A DNA stretch of 33,035 nt from CAXBPY01 sp003455275 (GTDB lineage: Bacteria > Bacteroidota > Bacteroidia > Chitinophagales > UBA10324), in the NCBI GenBank assembly GCA_963977675.1, contig CAXBPY010000034.1, positions 1 through 33,035 on the forward strand, given 5' to 3'. Each line of letters begins with the position of its first letter. Position 1 is the first letter of the stretch. The position numbers and the translations under genes are program-made. This document shows, one piece after another, positions 13,808 to 22,157 of this stretch. The notes beneath the pieces were generated by a model. That model was not told the DNA's origin. It was given only the letters and a program-made list of their open reading frames with translations, and ran no database searches.

Positions 13808-16576
13808 TCAGTGCGCTACTAAAAGCGGAGTTGCTTTCTCAAAATACTTCGAATGAAAAACGATGAAGTAAACTCCTGCAGAAAATTCAGAAGTTTTCAG
13901 TTGAAATTTATTTTCTCCTTCTGAAAAATTTCCGGCGAAAACAGTTGTGAGTTTTCTTCCTGTTAAATCATACACCGAAATATTTCCGTTGCACTGCTGC
14001 GGCAGATTGATTTCAAAAGTTGAAACAGATGAAGATGGATTCGGATAAACAGAAGCCACAACTGACTTCGCTTTCAAATCGCGCACAGTTACAATGTCGT
14101 TGATGCTCGTAATGTTCGCCGAAAAAATTCCACGCGAGTGAGTGGCAACTACAACCAATCCATCACTTTCCCTTGAAACAATCATATCGCAAACAGAATT
14201 TCCAATTGTGTTTTCAGATTGTTTTACCCAAACAGTAGAGTCAGCAATCAGTTTATCAGTTGCGAATAACCCAACACTTGTTGCAGCGAAGTAAGCAGTG
14301 TTTCCATCGGGCAAATGCAGAATGCTTACCCAGCGGACAGAAGGACCGTCGCCTGTTGAGCCGGCATTCATCTCTAAGTTTCCTGCTCCTTTTTTCCAGG
14401 TAGTTCCTCCATCTTCAGTAAACCAAATAGAGTGAACACCATAGTTACTGAAAACTACCACCACTTTATTTCCATCGTGCGGATCCACTGCAATGCAGTT
14501 GATGTAAGCAGAAGGAAATAAGAGAGGTGTCACATCTGTCCGTGTTGGGTTCCCGGTATCGGCATTCATAACTTTATAAATGCGCTTGCTGTCAGTCCCG
14601 TAATAAAGTATGTGGGGGGTTGGGTTAACAGTACAGCCAAATGCGGTAACTAACCTGGTTGAGGCAAGAGTGTCAGGAAAAATCATCCAGTTGGTAGAGA
14701 TACTATCCCAGTTTTGCAGATAGCCGATTCCAGATAAGCTGTTGTTACGATAGAGTTTATTATCACAGGCGAAATACATTTTATCATTATCAGTTGGGTC
14801 AAGCATAAATGGATTGATAAAAATGTAATCGTGCTTGCCGAGCGGGTCAATGCGGGAGAAAGAATCAATGGCGCCGGTTGCATTGTTCACTTTCGCACGC
14901 ATGGTTTTTCCATTTTGAATGGAGAAGTAGTAAGAAGTTTTTCCATCAGCAATTGCGCAGAAAGATCCATCGCCGCCCCGCGGAGAAACCCACGGTGTAG
15001 TTTGATTAGTGTTGTTCGTCCACCAGCTTCCGTTGTCCTGCGCGCCGCCAATGATGATGTTGTCATTTGCAGTTGCGGGATCAATAGCGCAGGTGTAAAA
15101 CATAGAAGTGAGATAACCATGGTTAAATGTCTGCCAGTGAACAGTGTCTTCCATATTATTATTCGTGCGGAACAATCCGCCATCATTGGCTGAGTAAAGG
15201 ACATCAGGATGATTGGGATGAAAGAACAACACATGCTGATCGGGATGATGATTTGGATAGCCCTTCACTATTGGAAGAGTTGTTCCTTCCTTATATCCTC
15301 CAATGAATCTTGTGTGAAGTGAATCAGCAAATGCAGTGGTGCTTCGGAAAATATTTGTTCCTCCAATGAAGACAGTGTTCGAATCATCGGGTTTCACTTT
15401 CACCACCAAATCATAAGAACCCTGACAGTTGAATTTATCAAATGGTCCGCCGTTAGTTGGCATGTATCTCGAACGATTTTCCCAAACACCTCCGGTATCA
15501 TTTCCATCACCGGACACATAAGTATATTTCCAGAGGGAGTTCCATTCTATATCACCAAGAAAATTTGTATCAGGCAATCCATAGTTCGGAGTGTTTCCAA
15601 GAAAGTAAACTTCATTTTCATTCTGCGGATTGAAACCCATCACAATGCGGTTGTAAGCAAGCGGAAAACTATCCGGTAATATGTTGGTGAAGTTTATGCC
15701 ATCAGCACTGCGCCAGATTCCTTTGTGCGGACCATCATCACTCATGGTCGCATACACAACTCCTGTAGTGGTCACCTGAACATCTGTGAAATAAGAATAG
15801 TTAGATGAAGTTCCTGCAAGCACAGCAGTCCATGAATTTCCTCCATCAACGCTTCTGTAAATTGTTCCATACACTGCGGCATATACAACATCGGCAGTAT
15901 CATTTGAAACATCTGTAGCTACATTCCAAACTAAATCCCATGCAAGATCAAAACCGGTGACGCTTGATGAAAGTGTGGAAGAAATTCTTGTCCATGTTTG
16001 TCCATTATCAGTTGACTTCAACATTCCGTGACCGAGGTAGTAAGAGTTAGAACCATTGCCGCTCGCGCTTTGCCCATACGCTTCTCCAGTGCCTGCATAC
16101 CATGTTTGAGTGTGCCCGGGTCTTTTATCCTGAACTAAACACGAAACTCCAAACGGAGTGGTACCATCTGTAACCATCGTCCAGTTTGCGCCGCCATCAG
16201 TGCTTCTCCAGATATCGCCGGCAGTTGAGCCAGCAATTAAAGTATTAGTATCGCTCACATCCATTGCAAATGAGCGCGTGCGACCTCCTACATTCCATGG
16301 TCCGCGATTTACGAATTGCACATTGCGCATTCCCGCGTCTGAAGGAAGTGTGGAAGCAAAAGCAATTTCTCTTTCACGGATGTGATAAGGAATTTGCCCT
16401 GATGGATCTGCCAGGCGCTTGAGTTCCCATTTTGCAGCGTCGCCTTCTTCACCACCTTCAGGTTCCATTGTTTCGTTCTGAAAAAAGTTTCTGTCTTTAT
16501 CAGCTCTTTTATTTGAAAAAAATATTACAGCAATTGCAATTAGGACTACGAAAACTTTGAGTGTAAAAAATTTCAT
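13808..16576 (-). CDS. Secreted Asp-box beta-propeller (sortilin/VPS10-like) protein with T9SS sorting domain
   Basis: 922 residues from the ATG at 16576. The ATG at 16609 is rejected because it lies inside the predicted -7 promoter box. The N-terminus is a hydrophobic export signal (FFTLKVFVVLIAIAVIFF) followed by an acidic stretch. Repeated Asp-boxes (S/T-x-D-x-G-x-x-W), such as WRSTDGGANW, LKSTDNGQTW, YRSVDGGNSW and WFTEDGGTTW, define a large beta-propeller like the BNR/VPS10 proteins. The end (about 840-922) is a T9SS sorting domain with VYPNPSS and LKTSEFSAGVYFIVF. Likely a surface or released adhesin or glycan/protein-binding protein. No sialidase catalytic residues (RIP motif, Tyr/Glu pair) are evident, so enzyme activity is not claimed. 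Confidence 0.88.
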   Translation of the reverse strand: MKFFTLKVFVVLIAIAVIFFSNKRADKDRNFFQNETMEPEGGEEGDAAKWELKRLADPSGQIPYHIREREIAFASTLPSDAGMRNVQFVNRGPWNVGGRTRSFAMDVSDTNTLIAGSTAGDIWRSTDGGANWTMVTDGTTPFGVSCLVQDKRPGHTQTWYAGTGEAYGQSASGNGSNSYYLGHGMLKSTDNGQTWTRISSTLSSSVTGFDLAWDLVWNVATDVSNDTADVVYAAVYGTIYRSVDGGNSWTAVLAGTSSNYSYFTDVQVTTTGVVYATMSDDGPHKGIWRSADGINFTNILPDSFPLAYNRIVMGFNPQNENEVYFLGNTPNYGLPDTNFLGDIEWNSLWKYTYVSGDGNDTGGVWENRSRYMPTNGGPFDKFNCQGSYDLVVKVKPDDSNTVFIGGTNIFRSTTAFADSLHTRFIGGYKEGTTLPIVKGYPNHHPDQHVLFFHPNHPDVLYSANDGGLFRTNNNMEDTVHWQTFNHGYLTSMFYTCAIDPATANDNIIIGGAQDNGSWWTNNTNQTTPWVSPRGGDGSFCAIADGKTSYYFSIQNGKTMRAKVNNATGAIDSFSRIDPLGKHDYIFINPFMLDPTDNDKMYFACDNKLYRNNSLSGIGYLQNWDSISTNWMIFPDTLASTRLVTAFGCTVNPTPHILYYGTDSKRIYKVMNADTGNPTRTDVTPLLFPSAYINCIAVDPHDGNKVVVVFSNYGVHSIWFTEDGGTTWKKGAGNLEMNAGSTGDGPSVRWVSILHLPDGNTAYFAATSVGLFATDKLIADSTVWVKQSENTIGNSVCDMIVSRESDGLVVVATHSRGIFSANITSINDIVTVRDLKAKSVVASVYPNPSSSVSTFEINLPQQCNGNISVYDLTGRKLTTVFAGNFSEGENKFQLKTSEFSAGVYFIVFHSKYFEKATPLLVAH

Positions 16577-16602
16577 TTGAAGTTTTTTGTTTGGGAATGA
16601 AA

Positions 16603-16610
16603 CAAACATA
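16603..16610 (-). promoter_or_regulatory. Predicted -7 box for the Asp-box protein gene
   Basis: On the minus strand the sequence reads TATGTTTG, an exact TAnnTTTG match, 26 bp upstream of the ATG at 16576. No good TTTG box is found at the expected distance, so this is a half-supported promoter. It argues for the downstream start codon. Confidence 0.45.
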
Positions 16611-16619
16611 GTATTAGAA

Positions 16620-16638
16620 AATTATTGCGAGAATAATT
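16620..16638. promoter_or_regulatory. Palindrome in the divergent secY upstream region
   Basis: AATTATT-GCGAG-AATAATT, perfect 7-bp arms with a 5-bp centre. It lies just upstream of the predicted -7 box of the Asp-box gene, near where its -33 region would be. A repressor or activator site is possible; the arms are pure A/T, so chance is also possible. Confidence 0.3.
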
Positions 16639-16741
16639 AATCAGGATCCTTTTGATGAGATGGAACATAAACAATTGAAATACCTTCTCAGATAAATTGC
16701 TGGCGGATCTATTTGGAACAAAAAACTGTAAAAGTGATTAA

Positions 16742-16772
16742 CTTGTAAAAGAGACATGGATAATTAGATTTG
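16742..16772 (+). promoter_or_regulatory. Predicted promoter for secY
   Basis: CTTG (16742-16745), 19 bp, TAGATTTG (16765-16772): a close match to the Bacteroidota consensus. The secY ATG follows 29 bp later, giving a short leader. The same CTTG-N19-TAnnTTTG form occurs before the small lipoprotein gene. Confidence 0.65.
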
Positions 16773-16801
16773 CCAACCTTTTTTGAACGACTAATAATTA
16801 C

Positions 16802-18136
16802 ATGAAGCATTTAATTCAAACAATAAGAAATATCTGGAGAATTGAAGACCTGCGTATTCGAATATTAAACACACTTGGGTTTATTCTTGTTTACCGCATT
16901 GGATCGTATATCGTACTCCCGGGAATCGATGGGTCACAACTTTCTCAACTTAATAATCAGGGGGGCAAGGGAATATTCGGATTAATTGATATTTTCTCAG
17001 GTGGCGCATTTACTCATGCTTCAATTTTTGCACTTGGTATCATGCCTTATATATCAGCTTCTATTGTAATGCAATTGCTAGGTATGGCAATTCCCGCGGT
17101 TCAGAAATTACAGAAAGACGAAAGTGGACGCAGAACAATAAATCAATACACCCGAATGCTCACAGTTCTTGTAACTGCATTGCAAGCAAGTGGATATGTT
17201 GTTTATTTAAAAAGTCTTGGCGCGCAGGTTCTTATTTCCCCAGGACTTTTCTGGTTCTCTACATTAGTGATTCTTACCTCCGGAACCATATTCGTTATGT
17301 GGCTGGGCGAAAAGATTACTGATAAAGGAATTGGGAATGGAATATCACTGATGATTATGGTTGGAATTATGGCCCGCCTTCCGTTTGCCTTGATTGCAGA
17401 GTTCTCTTCTCGCGTTTCATCTGGAGGCAATGGAGGACTTGTAGCATTCGTTGGAGAAATTGCTGCTCTGATTTTTGTTATTGTGATTGTAATAATGCTT
17501 GTGCAGGGCACTCGTAAAATTCCTGTACAGTATGCAAAAAGAATTGTAGGCAATAAACAATACGGAGGTGTTCGTCAGTATATTCCACTCAAAGTGAACG
17601 CTGCAGGTGTAATGCCAATCATCTTTGCGCAAGCATTAATGTTTATACCGGCAACAGTTGCATCATTCTTTCCAAACAGCCAGGCAGGACAGGGAGCAAG
17701 TGTTTTCACTGACCATACAAGTTTTACATACAATGTTGTTTTCACAATACTCATTATAGTTTTTACTTATTTCTATACTGCTCTTATTGTAAATCCAGTT
17801 CAGATGGCAGATGAAATGAAGCGTAATAGTGGATTCATTCCGGGGGTAAAACCAGGAAAGAAAACCGCCGACTTCATTGACGCTATCATGACCAGAATTA
17901 CCTTACCGGGTGCTTGTTTTCTAGCGCTTGTTGCAATGTTACCTGCCTTTGCGCATCTGTTCGGAATTATTAGTGAGTTTGGAAATTTCTATGGCGGAAC
18001 ATCATTACTTATCATGGTAGGAGTTATCCTTGACACATTGCAGCAAATTGAAAGTCATTTGCTAATGCGTCATTATGATGGTTTGATGAAGAGCGGAAGA
18101 ATCAAGGGACGCCAGCCTGCCGCAGCTGCTTATTAA
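16802..18136 (+). CDS. secY: Protein translocase subunit SecY
   Basis: 444 residues, full length for SecY, with about 10 membrane segments. It forms the protein-conducting channel of the Sec translocon with SecE and SecG in the inner membrane. Recognisable blocks: N-terminal NIWRIEDLRIRILNTLGFIL, plug/TM2 region SGGAFTHASIFALGIMPYIS, WLGEKITDKGIGNGIS (TM5), and the cytoplasmic loop NPVQMADEMKRNSGFIPGVKPG. It has its own promoter, and map follows 12 bp downstream. Unlike the usual arrangement, no rplO or other ribosomal protein gene lies upstream; the neighbour there is a divergent T9SS protein. No sign of degeneration, so this is probably the housekeeping copy. Confidence 0.97.
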   Translation: MKHLIQTIRNIWRIEDLRIRILNTLGFILVYRIGSYIVLPGIDGSQLSQLNNQGGKGIFGLIDIFSGGAFTHASIFALGIMPYISASIVMQLLGMAIPAVQKLQKDESGRRTINQYTRMLTVLVTALQASGYVVYLKSLGAQVLISPGLFWFSTLVILTSGTIFVMWLGEKITDKGIGNGISLMIMVGIMARLPFALIAEFSSRVSSGGNGGLVAFVGEIAALIFVIVIVIMLVQGTRKIPVQYAKRIVGNKQYGGVRQYIPLKVNAAGVMPIIFAQALMFIPATVASFFPNSQAGQGASVFTDHTSFTYNVVFTILIIVFTYFYTALIVNPVQMADEMKRNSGFIPGVKPGKKTADFIDAIMTRITLPGACFLALVAMLPAFAHLFGIISEFGNFYGGTSLLIMVGVILDTLQQIESHLLMRHYDGLMKSGRIKGRQPAAAAY

Positions 18137-18148
18137 TTTTTTTAGAAA

Positions 18149-18925
18149 ATGATTTATTACAAAACAGATGAAGAGGTTGCTCTCATCCGTGAGAGTTGTT
18201 TGCTTGTTTCAAAAACGATAGCAGAAGTAGGAAGCTATATTCAACCTGGAGTTACCACAAAATACTTAAACGATCTTGCTGAAACTTTTATTCGTGATCA
18301 CAATGGCGTTCCTGCTTTTCTTGGGTACAAAGAATTTCCGGCCTCTCTATGTATTTCTACCAATGAAGAGGTTGTTCATGGTATTCCATCCAATAATCGA
18401 ATTCTGAAGGATGGAGATATTGTATCAATCGATTGCGGTGTGATATTGAATGGTTTTGTTGGAGACAGCGCTTACACTTTTACTGTAGGTGAAGTGAGCC
18501 AGGAAATTAAGCAGCTTCTGCAAGTGACGAAAGAATGTTTATCACTTGGAATAGATAAAGCGAAATATGGAAACAGAATTGGAGATATTTCATTTGCTAT
18601 TCAAGACCACGCTGAAAAAAACGGGTATGGAGTAGTTCGTGAACTGGTAGGTCATGGAGTTGGAAAAAAATTACACGAAGATCCTGAGGTTCCAAACTTT
18701 GGAAGAAGAGGAACAGGATCCAAGATTTTACCAGGTCTTGTTATAGCAATTGAACCAATGATTAATATGGGAAAAAAAGAAGTTAATGAACTGAAGGATG
18801 GATGGACAATTGTAACTATTGACAAAAAACCCTCAGCTCACTTTGAACACACGGTTGTTGTTCATCGAGATAAAACTGAAGTACTCACCACATTCAGTTT
18901 TATTGAATCAAGTGTATTAACCTGA
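18149..18925 (+). CDS. map: Type I methionine aminopeptidase
   Basis: 258 residues, typical of the short bacterial type I enzyme that removes initiator methionine in the cytoplasm. All five metal ligands are visible: D95 (SIDCG), D106 (GDSAYTF), H169 (VGHGVG), E202 (IEPM), E233 (HFEHTV). The substrate-binding His is H77 (VVHGIP). Twelve bp after secY, so co-transcribed. In most Bacteroidota, map is followed by infA, rpmJ and rpsM; here the next gene, 2 bp after the stop, is on the opposite strand. Confidence 0.97.
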   Translation: MIYYKTDEEVALIRESCLLVSKTIAEVGSYIQPGVTTKYLNDLAETFIRDHNGVPAFLGYKEFPASLCISTNEEVVHGIPSNNRILKDGDIVSIDCGVILNGFVGDSAYTFTVGEVSQEIKQLLQVTKECLSLGIDKAKYGNRIGDISFAIQDHAEKNGYGVVRELVGHGVGKKLHEDPEVPNFGRRGTGSKILPGLVIAIEPMINMGKKEVNELKDGWTIVTIDKKPSAHFEHTVVVHRDKTEVLTTFSFIESSVLT

Positions 18926-18927
18926 AC

Positions 18928-19323
18928 TTATTTTATTGGCTGAGTAGATTCTTCTTTTTTCATTATTGGAGGAAGAGTCATTCCAACCTTTGATTCACTA
19001 CCTGATTTTGCTGAAATAAGCTTACCATTTTTCCAGGTACCATCAATATAGTCTCCTTTCACTGGATGAAAGGCTCCATTTCCGGTAATCGAATCATTTC
19101 TAAAATCGCCAAGGTACCAGCTACCGTCTTTCCAGTCGTAGCGGCCATAATTATTTCTAATACCATTTTGCCAATATCCATTGAACTTATCGCCATTTGA
19201 AAATAAATATTTTCCGGCACCATTCAGACAATCTCCCTCCACGCACCCTTTAGTTGCAGTAGTTTGAGCATTAGAAAAAATTGAAACCAAAACCAGTAAT
19301 GTAGTAGTAAGAAATATTTTCAT
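18928..19323 (-). CDS. Exported MORN-repeat protein
   Basis: 131 residues from the ATG at 19323, chosen because it starts a signal peptide (MKIFLTTTLLVLVSIFSNAQ). The remainder has three to four MORN-like units of about 20-23 residues: GKYLFSNGDKFNGYWQNG, GRYDWKDGSWYLGDFRND, and GAFHPVKGDYIDGTWKNG. MORN repeats form beta-hairpins and often act in binding; the function here is unknown. The mature protein has a Cys pair (CVEGDC) just after the signal. Its stop lies 2 bp from the map stop, convergent. Confidence 0.82.
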   Translation of the reverse strand: MKIFLTTTLLVLVSIFSNAQTTATKGCVEGDCLNGAGKYLFSNGDKFNGYWQNGIRNNYGRYDWKDGSWYLGDFRNDSITGNGAFHPVKGDYIDGTWKNGKLISAKSGSESKVGMTLPPIMKKEESTQPIK

Positions 19324-19357
19324 GAGTTTATTTTTTTTAGTGGGTGGCACAAAACAA

Positions 19358-19385
19358 AAACCCTTCCAAAAATTTGAAAGGGTTT
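19358..19385 (-). terminator. Intrinsic terminator after the small lipoprotein gene
   Basis: AAACCCTT and AAGGGTTT pair, with an inner CAAA/TTTG step and one mismatch. On the minus strand it is followed by a T-rich run. It separates the small lipoprotein gene from the MORN gene. Confidence 0.8.
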
Positions 19386-19454
19386 AATTCGAAAAGTTGA
19401 TCAACTTAATTTATGAAATGCAGATGGATCCATTTCGCTGCATTTACATCAACT

Positions 19455-19643
19455 TTACATTTTGTGTGTAGTGTCCGCAGATGCAGCACTTGTGTCGGTT
19501 GTAGTTGGAGTTGTAACCTGATCAGTTGCTGTAGTGTCAGTTGTTGCAGCAGTAGTATCAGTTTTTGTACCGTCTCCTGAACCATTGCAGGCTGCAAGAG
19601 AAACTACAAATGCAGCAGCGAGGATTGTGAAAAGTTTTTTCAT
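19455..19643 (-). CDS. Small Thr/Ala-rich lipoprotein
   Basis: 62 residues from the ATG at 19643, the start that yields a lipoprotein signal (MKKLFTILAAAFVVSLAAC). The mature part, about 43 residues, is low-complexity (repeated DTTAATTDTT-like text, ending HKM) with no fold expected. Probably an abundant small envelope lipoprotein; function unknown. A promoter matches well upstream and a terminator lies downstream, so it looks like an independent transcription unit. The longer reading frame from 19673 is rejected because it would place a basic segment before the signal and begin inside the promoter. Confidence 0.75.
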   Translation of the reverse strand: MKKLFTILAAAFVVSLAACNGSGDGTKTDTTAATTDTTATDQVTTPTTTDTSAASADTTHKM

Positions 19644-19670
19644 TTTGGGTTTAAAAATTTTTAATGAGCG

Positions 19671-19701
19671 CAAAAATAAACAGAGTGTTTACCTGTGCAA
19701 G
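19671..19701 (-). promoter_or_regulatory. Predicted promoter for the small lipoprotein gene
   Basis: On the minus strand CTTG (19698-19701), 19 bp, TATTTTTG (19671-19678), followed 27 bp later by the ATG at 19643. It lies in the gap after der. Confidence 0.65.
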
Positions 19702-19707
19702 AGGGAG

Positions 19708-21012
19708 TTATTTTTTTCTGAAGTAAATGCTCACAGTAGAACCGTTGAAATTGAACTCTCTGCGCAGTTTGTTTTCAAGATAGTTGCGATAAGCTTCCCG
19801 CACTTCATCGGGATAGTTACAGAAGAAAACAAAAGCAGGATGAACAACCGGAAGCTGAGTAGCGTATTTTATCTGAATATGTCTTCCGCGATGAGATGGG
19901 GGCGGTAGTTCAGAGGTAGCTTTTTCCAGGAATTCATTCAACTTTGAGGTTGAAATTTTTCTCGTCCGGTTCTCAGCAACCTGAAGCGCGGTTTCCATCA
20001 CTTTCATGATACGCTGCTTTTCTTTCACTGAAGTAAAAATGATAGGAACATCGCGGAACGGCGCAAGTTTCTCTCTTATTTTCTCTTCCAATTCTTTAAG
20101 GGTATTAGTTTCCTTTTTCACTAAATCCCACTTGTTCACCACTACTACAATTCCTTTTTTCTTTTTTGCAGCCATGCCGAAGAGTTTCAAATCCTGCTGT
20201 TCAATTCCCATTTGTGCATCGAGCATCAGAATAATTACATCAGCTTCATCCATTGCTTTTACTGCTCGGATGATTGAATAGTGCTCCAGGAATTCGTGGA
20301 TCTTTCCTTTTTTTCTTATGCCGGCTGTGTCAATGAGATAAAATTCTTTTTGAAAAAGATTGTAGTGTGTGTGAATGCTGTCGCGCGTAGTTCCGGGAAT
20401 GTCCGTTACAATATTTCGTTCTTGACCCATTAGCGCATTGAGCATCGAACTCTTTCCAACATTCGGCTGACCGATGATTGCAAACCGGGGTATGTCCTTC
20501 TTAAACGAGGCACCTTTTTCATCTATGTTTTCAATAATAGCATCAAGCAATTCACCGGTTCCGCTTCCGCTTATGCTAGCAATAAAGAAAACTTCTTCAA
20601 ACCCCAGACTGTAAAACTCATTGGCTTCAAGCATTCGCTGGTTGTTATCCACTTTGTTTACAGCCAGAAGAATTTTTTTCTTGGTGCGCCGAAGCATATC
20701 AGCTATATCTAGTTCAAGATCGGTGATGCCGGTTGTTACATCCACGGTGAACACAATCACTGTTGCTTCATCAATAGCTAGTTCAACTTGCTTTCGAATT
20801 TCAACTTCGAAAACTTCATCACTATGAGTTACAAATCCTCCAGTGTCGATGAGGTTAAAAGATTTGCCATTCCATTCTGCTACGCCGTAAATTCTATCGC
20901 GCGTTACTCCGCTGATGTCATCAACAATTGCCTGCCGCTGACCGGTGAGGCGGTTGAATAAAGTTGACTTACCTACATTGGGACGACCGACAATTGCTAC
21001 TGTGTTGTTCAT
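19708..21012 (-). CDS. der: Ribosome biogenesis GTPase Der (EngA)
   Basis: 434 residues with the two tandem G domains unique to Der and a C-terminal KH-like domain. G1 motifs GRPNVGKST (9-17) and GQPNVGKSS (181-189); G3 DTGG and DTAG; G4 NKVD (119-122) and NKWD. Needed for 50S subunit maturation in the cytoplasm. Its ATG overlaps the era stop by 4 bp (ATGA), so it is translationally coupled to era. Length is normal (about 435-490). Confidence 0.97.
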   Translation of the reverse strand: MNNTVAIVGRPNVGKSTLFNRLTGQRQAIVDDISGVTRDRIYGVAEWNGKSFNLIDTGGFVTHSDEVFEVEIRKQVELAIDEATVIVFTVDVTTGITDLELDIADMLRRTKKKILLAVNKVDNNQRMLEANEFYSLGFEEVFFIASISGSGTGELLDAIIENIDEKGASFKKDIPRFAIIGQPNVGKSSMLNALMGQERNIVTDIPGTTRDSIHTHYNLFQKEFYLIDTAGIRKKGKIHEFLEHYSIIRAVKAMDEADVIILMLDAQMGIEQQDLKLFGMAAKKKKGIVVVVNKWDLVKKETNTLKELEEKIREKLAPFRDVPIIFTSVKEKQRIMKVMETALQVAENRTRKISTSKLNEFLEKATSELPPPSHRGRHIQIKYATQLPVVHPAFVFFCNYPDEVREAYRNYLENKLRREFNFNGSTVSIYFRKK

Positions 21013-21899
21013 TGATTATATCCGAGTTGCTTTAAAATATTTTTGTTGTTGCGCCAGTTCTCTTTCACTTTCACTGTGAGTTCAAGGTAAATTTTTCTTC
21101 CGAGAAATTTTTCAATCTCCTCGCGTGAAGTGATGCCGAGTTTTTTTATCGCGCTTCCTTTATTGCCAAGTAAAATTCCTTTTTGCGTTTCGCGCTCCGC
21201 GAAAATGGTTGCAACAATGTGAATGAGTTTTTCCTTGTCTTTAAATTCTGTAACAAATACTTCGGTACTGTAAGGAAGTTCTTGCCGAAACTGAAGAAAG
21301 ATTTTTTCACGAATGATTTCAGAAACCAGGAACCGTTCATTACGATCAGTGAGTTCTTCCTCTGAGTAATAAGGGGGGCTCTCCGGCAGCAACGAAACAA
21401 TTTTTTCTTTCAGATCAGAAATATTCATTCCGCTCAAAGCAGAGATGGGAAGAATTTCTTCGCATGAAAAAAATAATTTCCATTTTGAAATGCGCTCCTG
21501 AATTTCTTCTTCACTCTTCAGAGCATCGCATTTATTCAGAAGAAAAATTTTTGGCTTTGTGACAGCGTGTACGAGTTCAAGATTGTTTACCCAGTCCTCT
21601 TCTTTATCAAATGCACTGATGAGTACAAGCACTGCATCAGCATCTTCAAGTGCGTTCATCACTTCATCCATCATGGATTTGTGCAATTCATATTTCGGCT
21701 GAAGTAACCCGGGGGTATCAGAAAAAACTATTTGAAAATTTTCTTCTGTGAGAATTCCCTTGATGCGATGCCGTGTAGTTTGAACTTTATGAGTGACGAT
21801 TGAAATTTTTTCTCCCACCAAAGCATTCATCAGCGTTGATTTTCCTGCATTCGGATTTCCGAGAAGCATAACAAAACCGGAGCGAAAATTTTTTTTCAT
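21009..21899 (-). CDS. era: GTPase Era
   Basis: 296 residues: G domain with GNPNAGKST (14-22), DTPG (61-64), NKCD, followed by a C-terminal KH domain (GNKGSAIKKLG, then a basic tail). Era binds 16S rRNA near its 3' end and assists 30S maturation. First gene of the era-der pair. The start codon is 5 nt after the T-tract of a hairpin terminator that follows tRNA-fMet, leaving no room for a normal leader unless transcripts read through. Confidence 0.96.
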   Translation of the reverse strand: MKKNFRSGFVMLLGNPNAGKSTLMNALVGEKISIVTHKVQTTRHRIKGILTEENFQIVFSDTPGLLQPKYELHKSMMDEVMNALEDADAVLVLISAFDKEEDWVNNLELVHAVTKPKIFLLNKCDALKSEEEIQERISKWKLFFSCEEILPISALSGMNISDLKEKIVSLLPESPPYYSEEELTDRNERFLVSEIIREKIFLQFRQELPYSTEVFVTEFKDKEKLIHIVATIFAERETQKGILLGNKGSAIKKLGITSREEIEKFLGRKIYLELTVKVKENWRNNKNILKQLGYNQ

Positions 21900-21904
21900 A
21901 AATT

Positions 21905-21925
21905 AAAAAAGCCACCGGAGTGGCT
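21905..21925 (-). terminator. Terminator or attenuator between tRNA-fMet and era
   Basis: On the minus strand AGCCAC-TCCG-GTGGCT, then T6, extended by a G-U and A-T pairs. It would end the tRNA transcript. The T-tract stops 5 nt before the era ATG, so the hairpin covers the normal ribosome-binding region of era. Confidence 0.8.
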
Positions 21926-21985
21926 CTTGTTTTTTAGAATTTGTAGAAGGAATTATGATATAAACCTCCTTTACTTTTTTCCTTG

Positions 21986-22058
<73 letters not shown>

Positions 22059-22068
22059 ATGTGGGGCG

Positions 22069-22098
22069 CAAATGTAATCGGATGAGTTGCATTTCAAA
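22069..22098 (-). promoter_or_regulatory. Promoter of tRNA-fMet
   Basis: Minus strand TTTG (22095-22098), 18 bp, TACATTTG (22069-22076): exact consensus. The tRNA 5' end begins 10 nt downstream of the -7 box. Confidence 0.75.
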
Positions 22099-22157
22099 TT
22101 TTGCTCGGGAAATTGTATTACGAATAACTGATAACGATTAACAAATAACCTGTGAAC

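Noticed and set aside
16576..16609. Start of the Asp-box protein at 16609
   Set aside because: That ATG overlaps a TAnnTTTG box and would put a non-signal extension ahead of the export signal.
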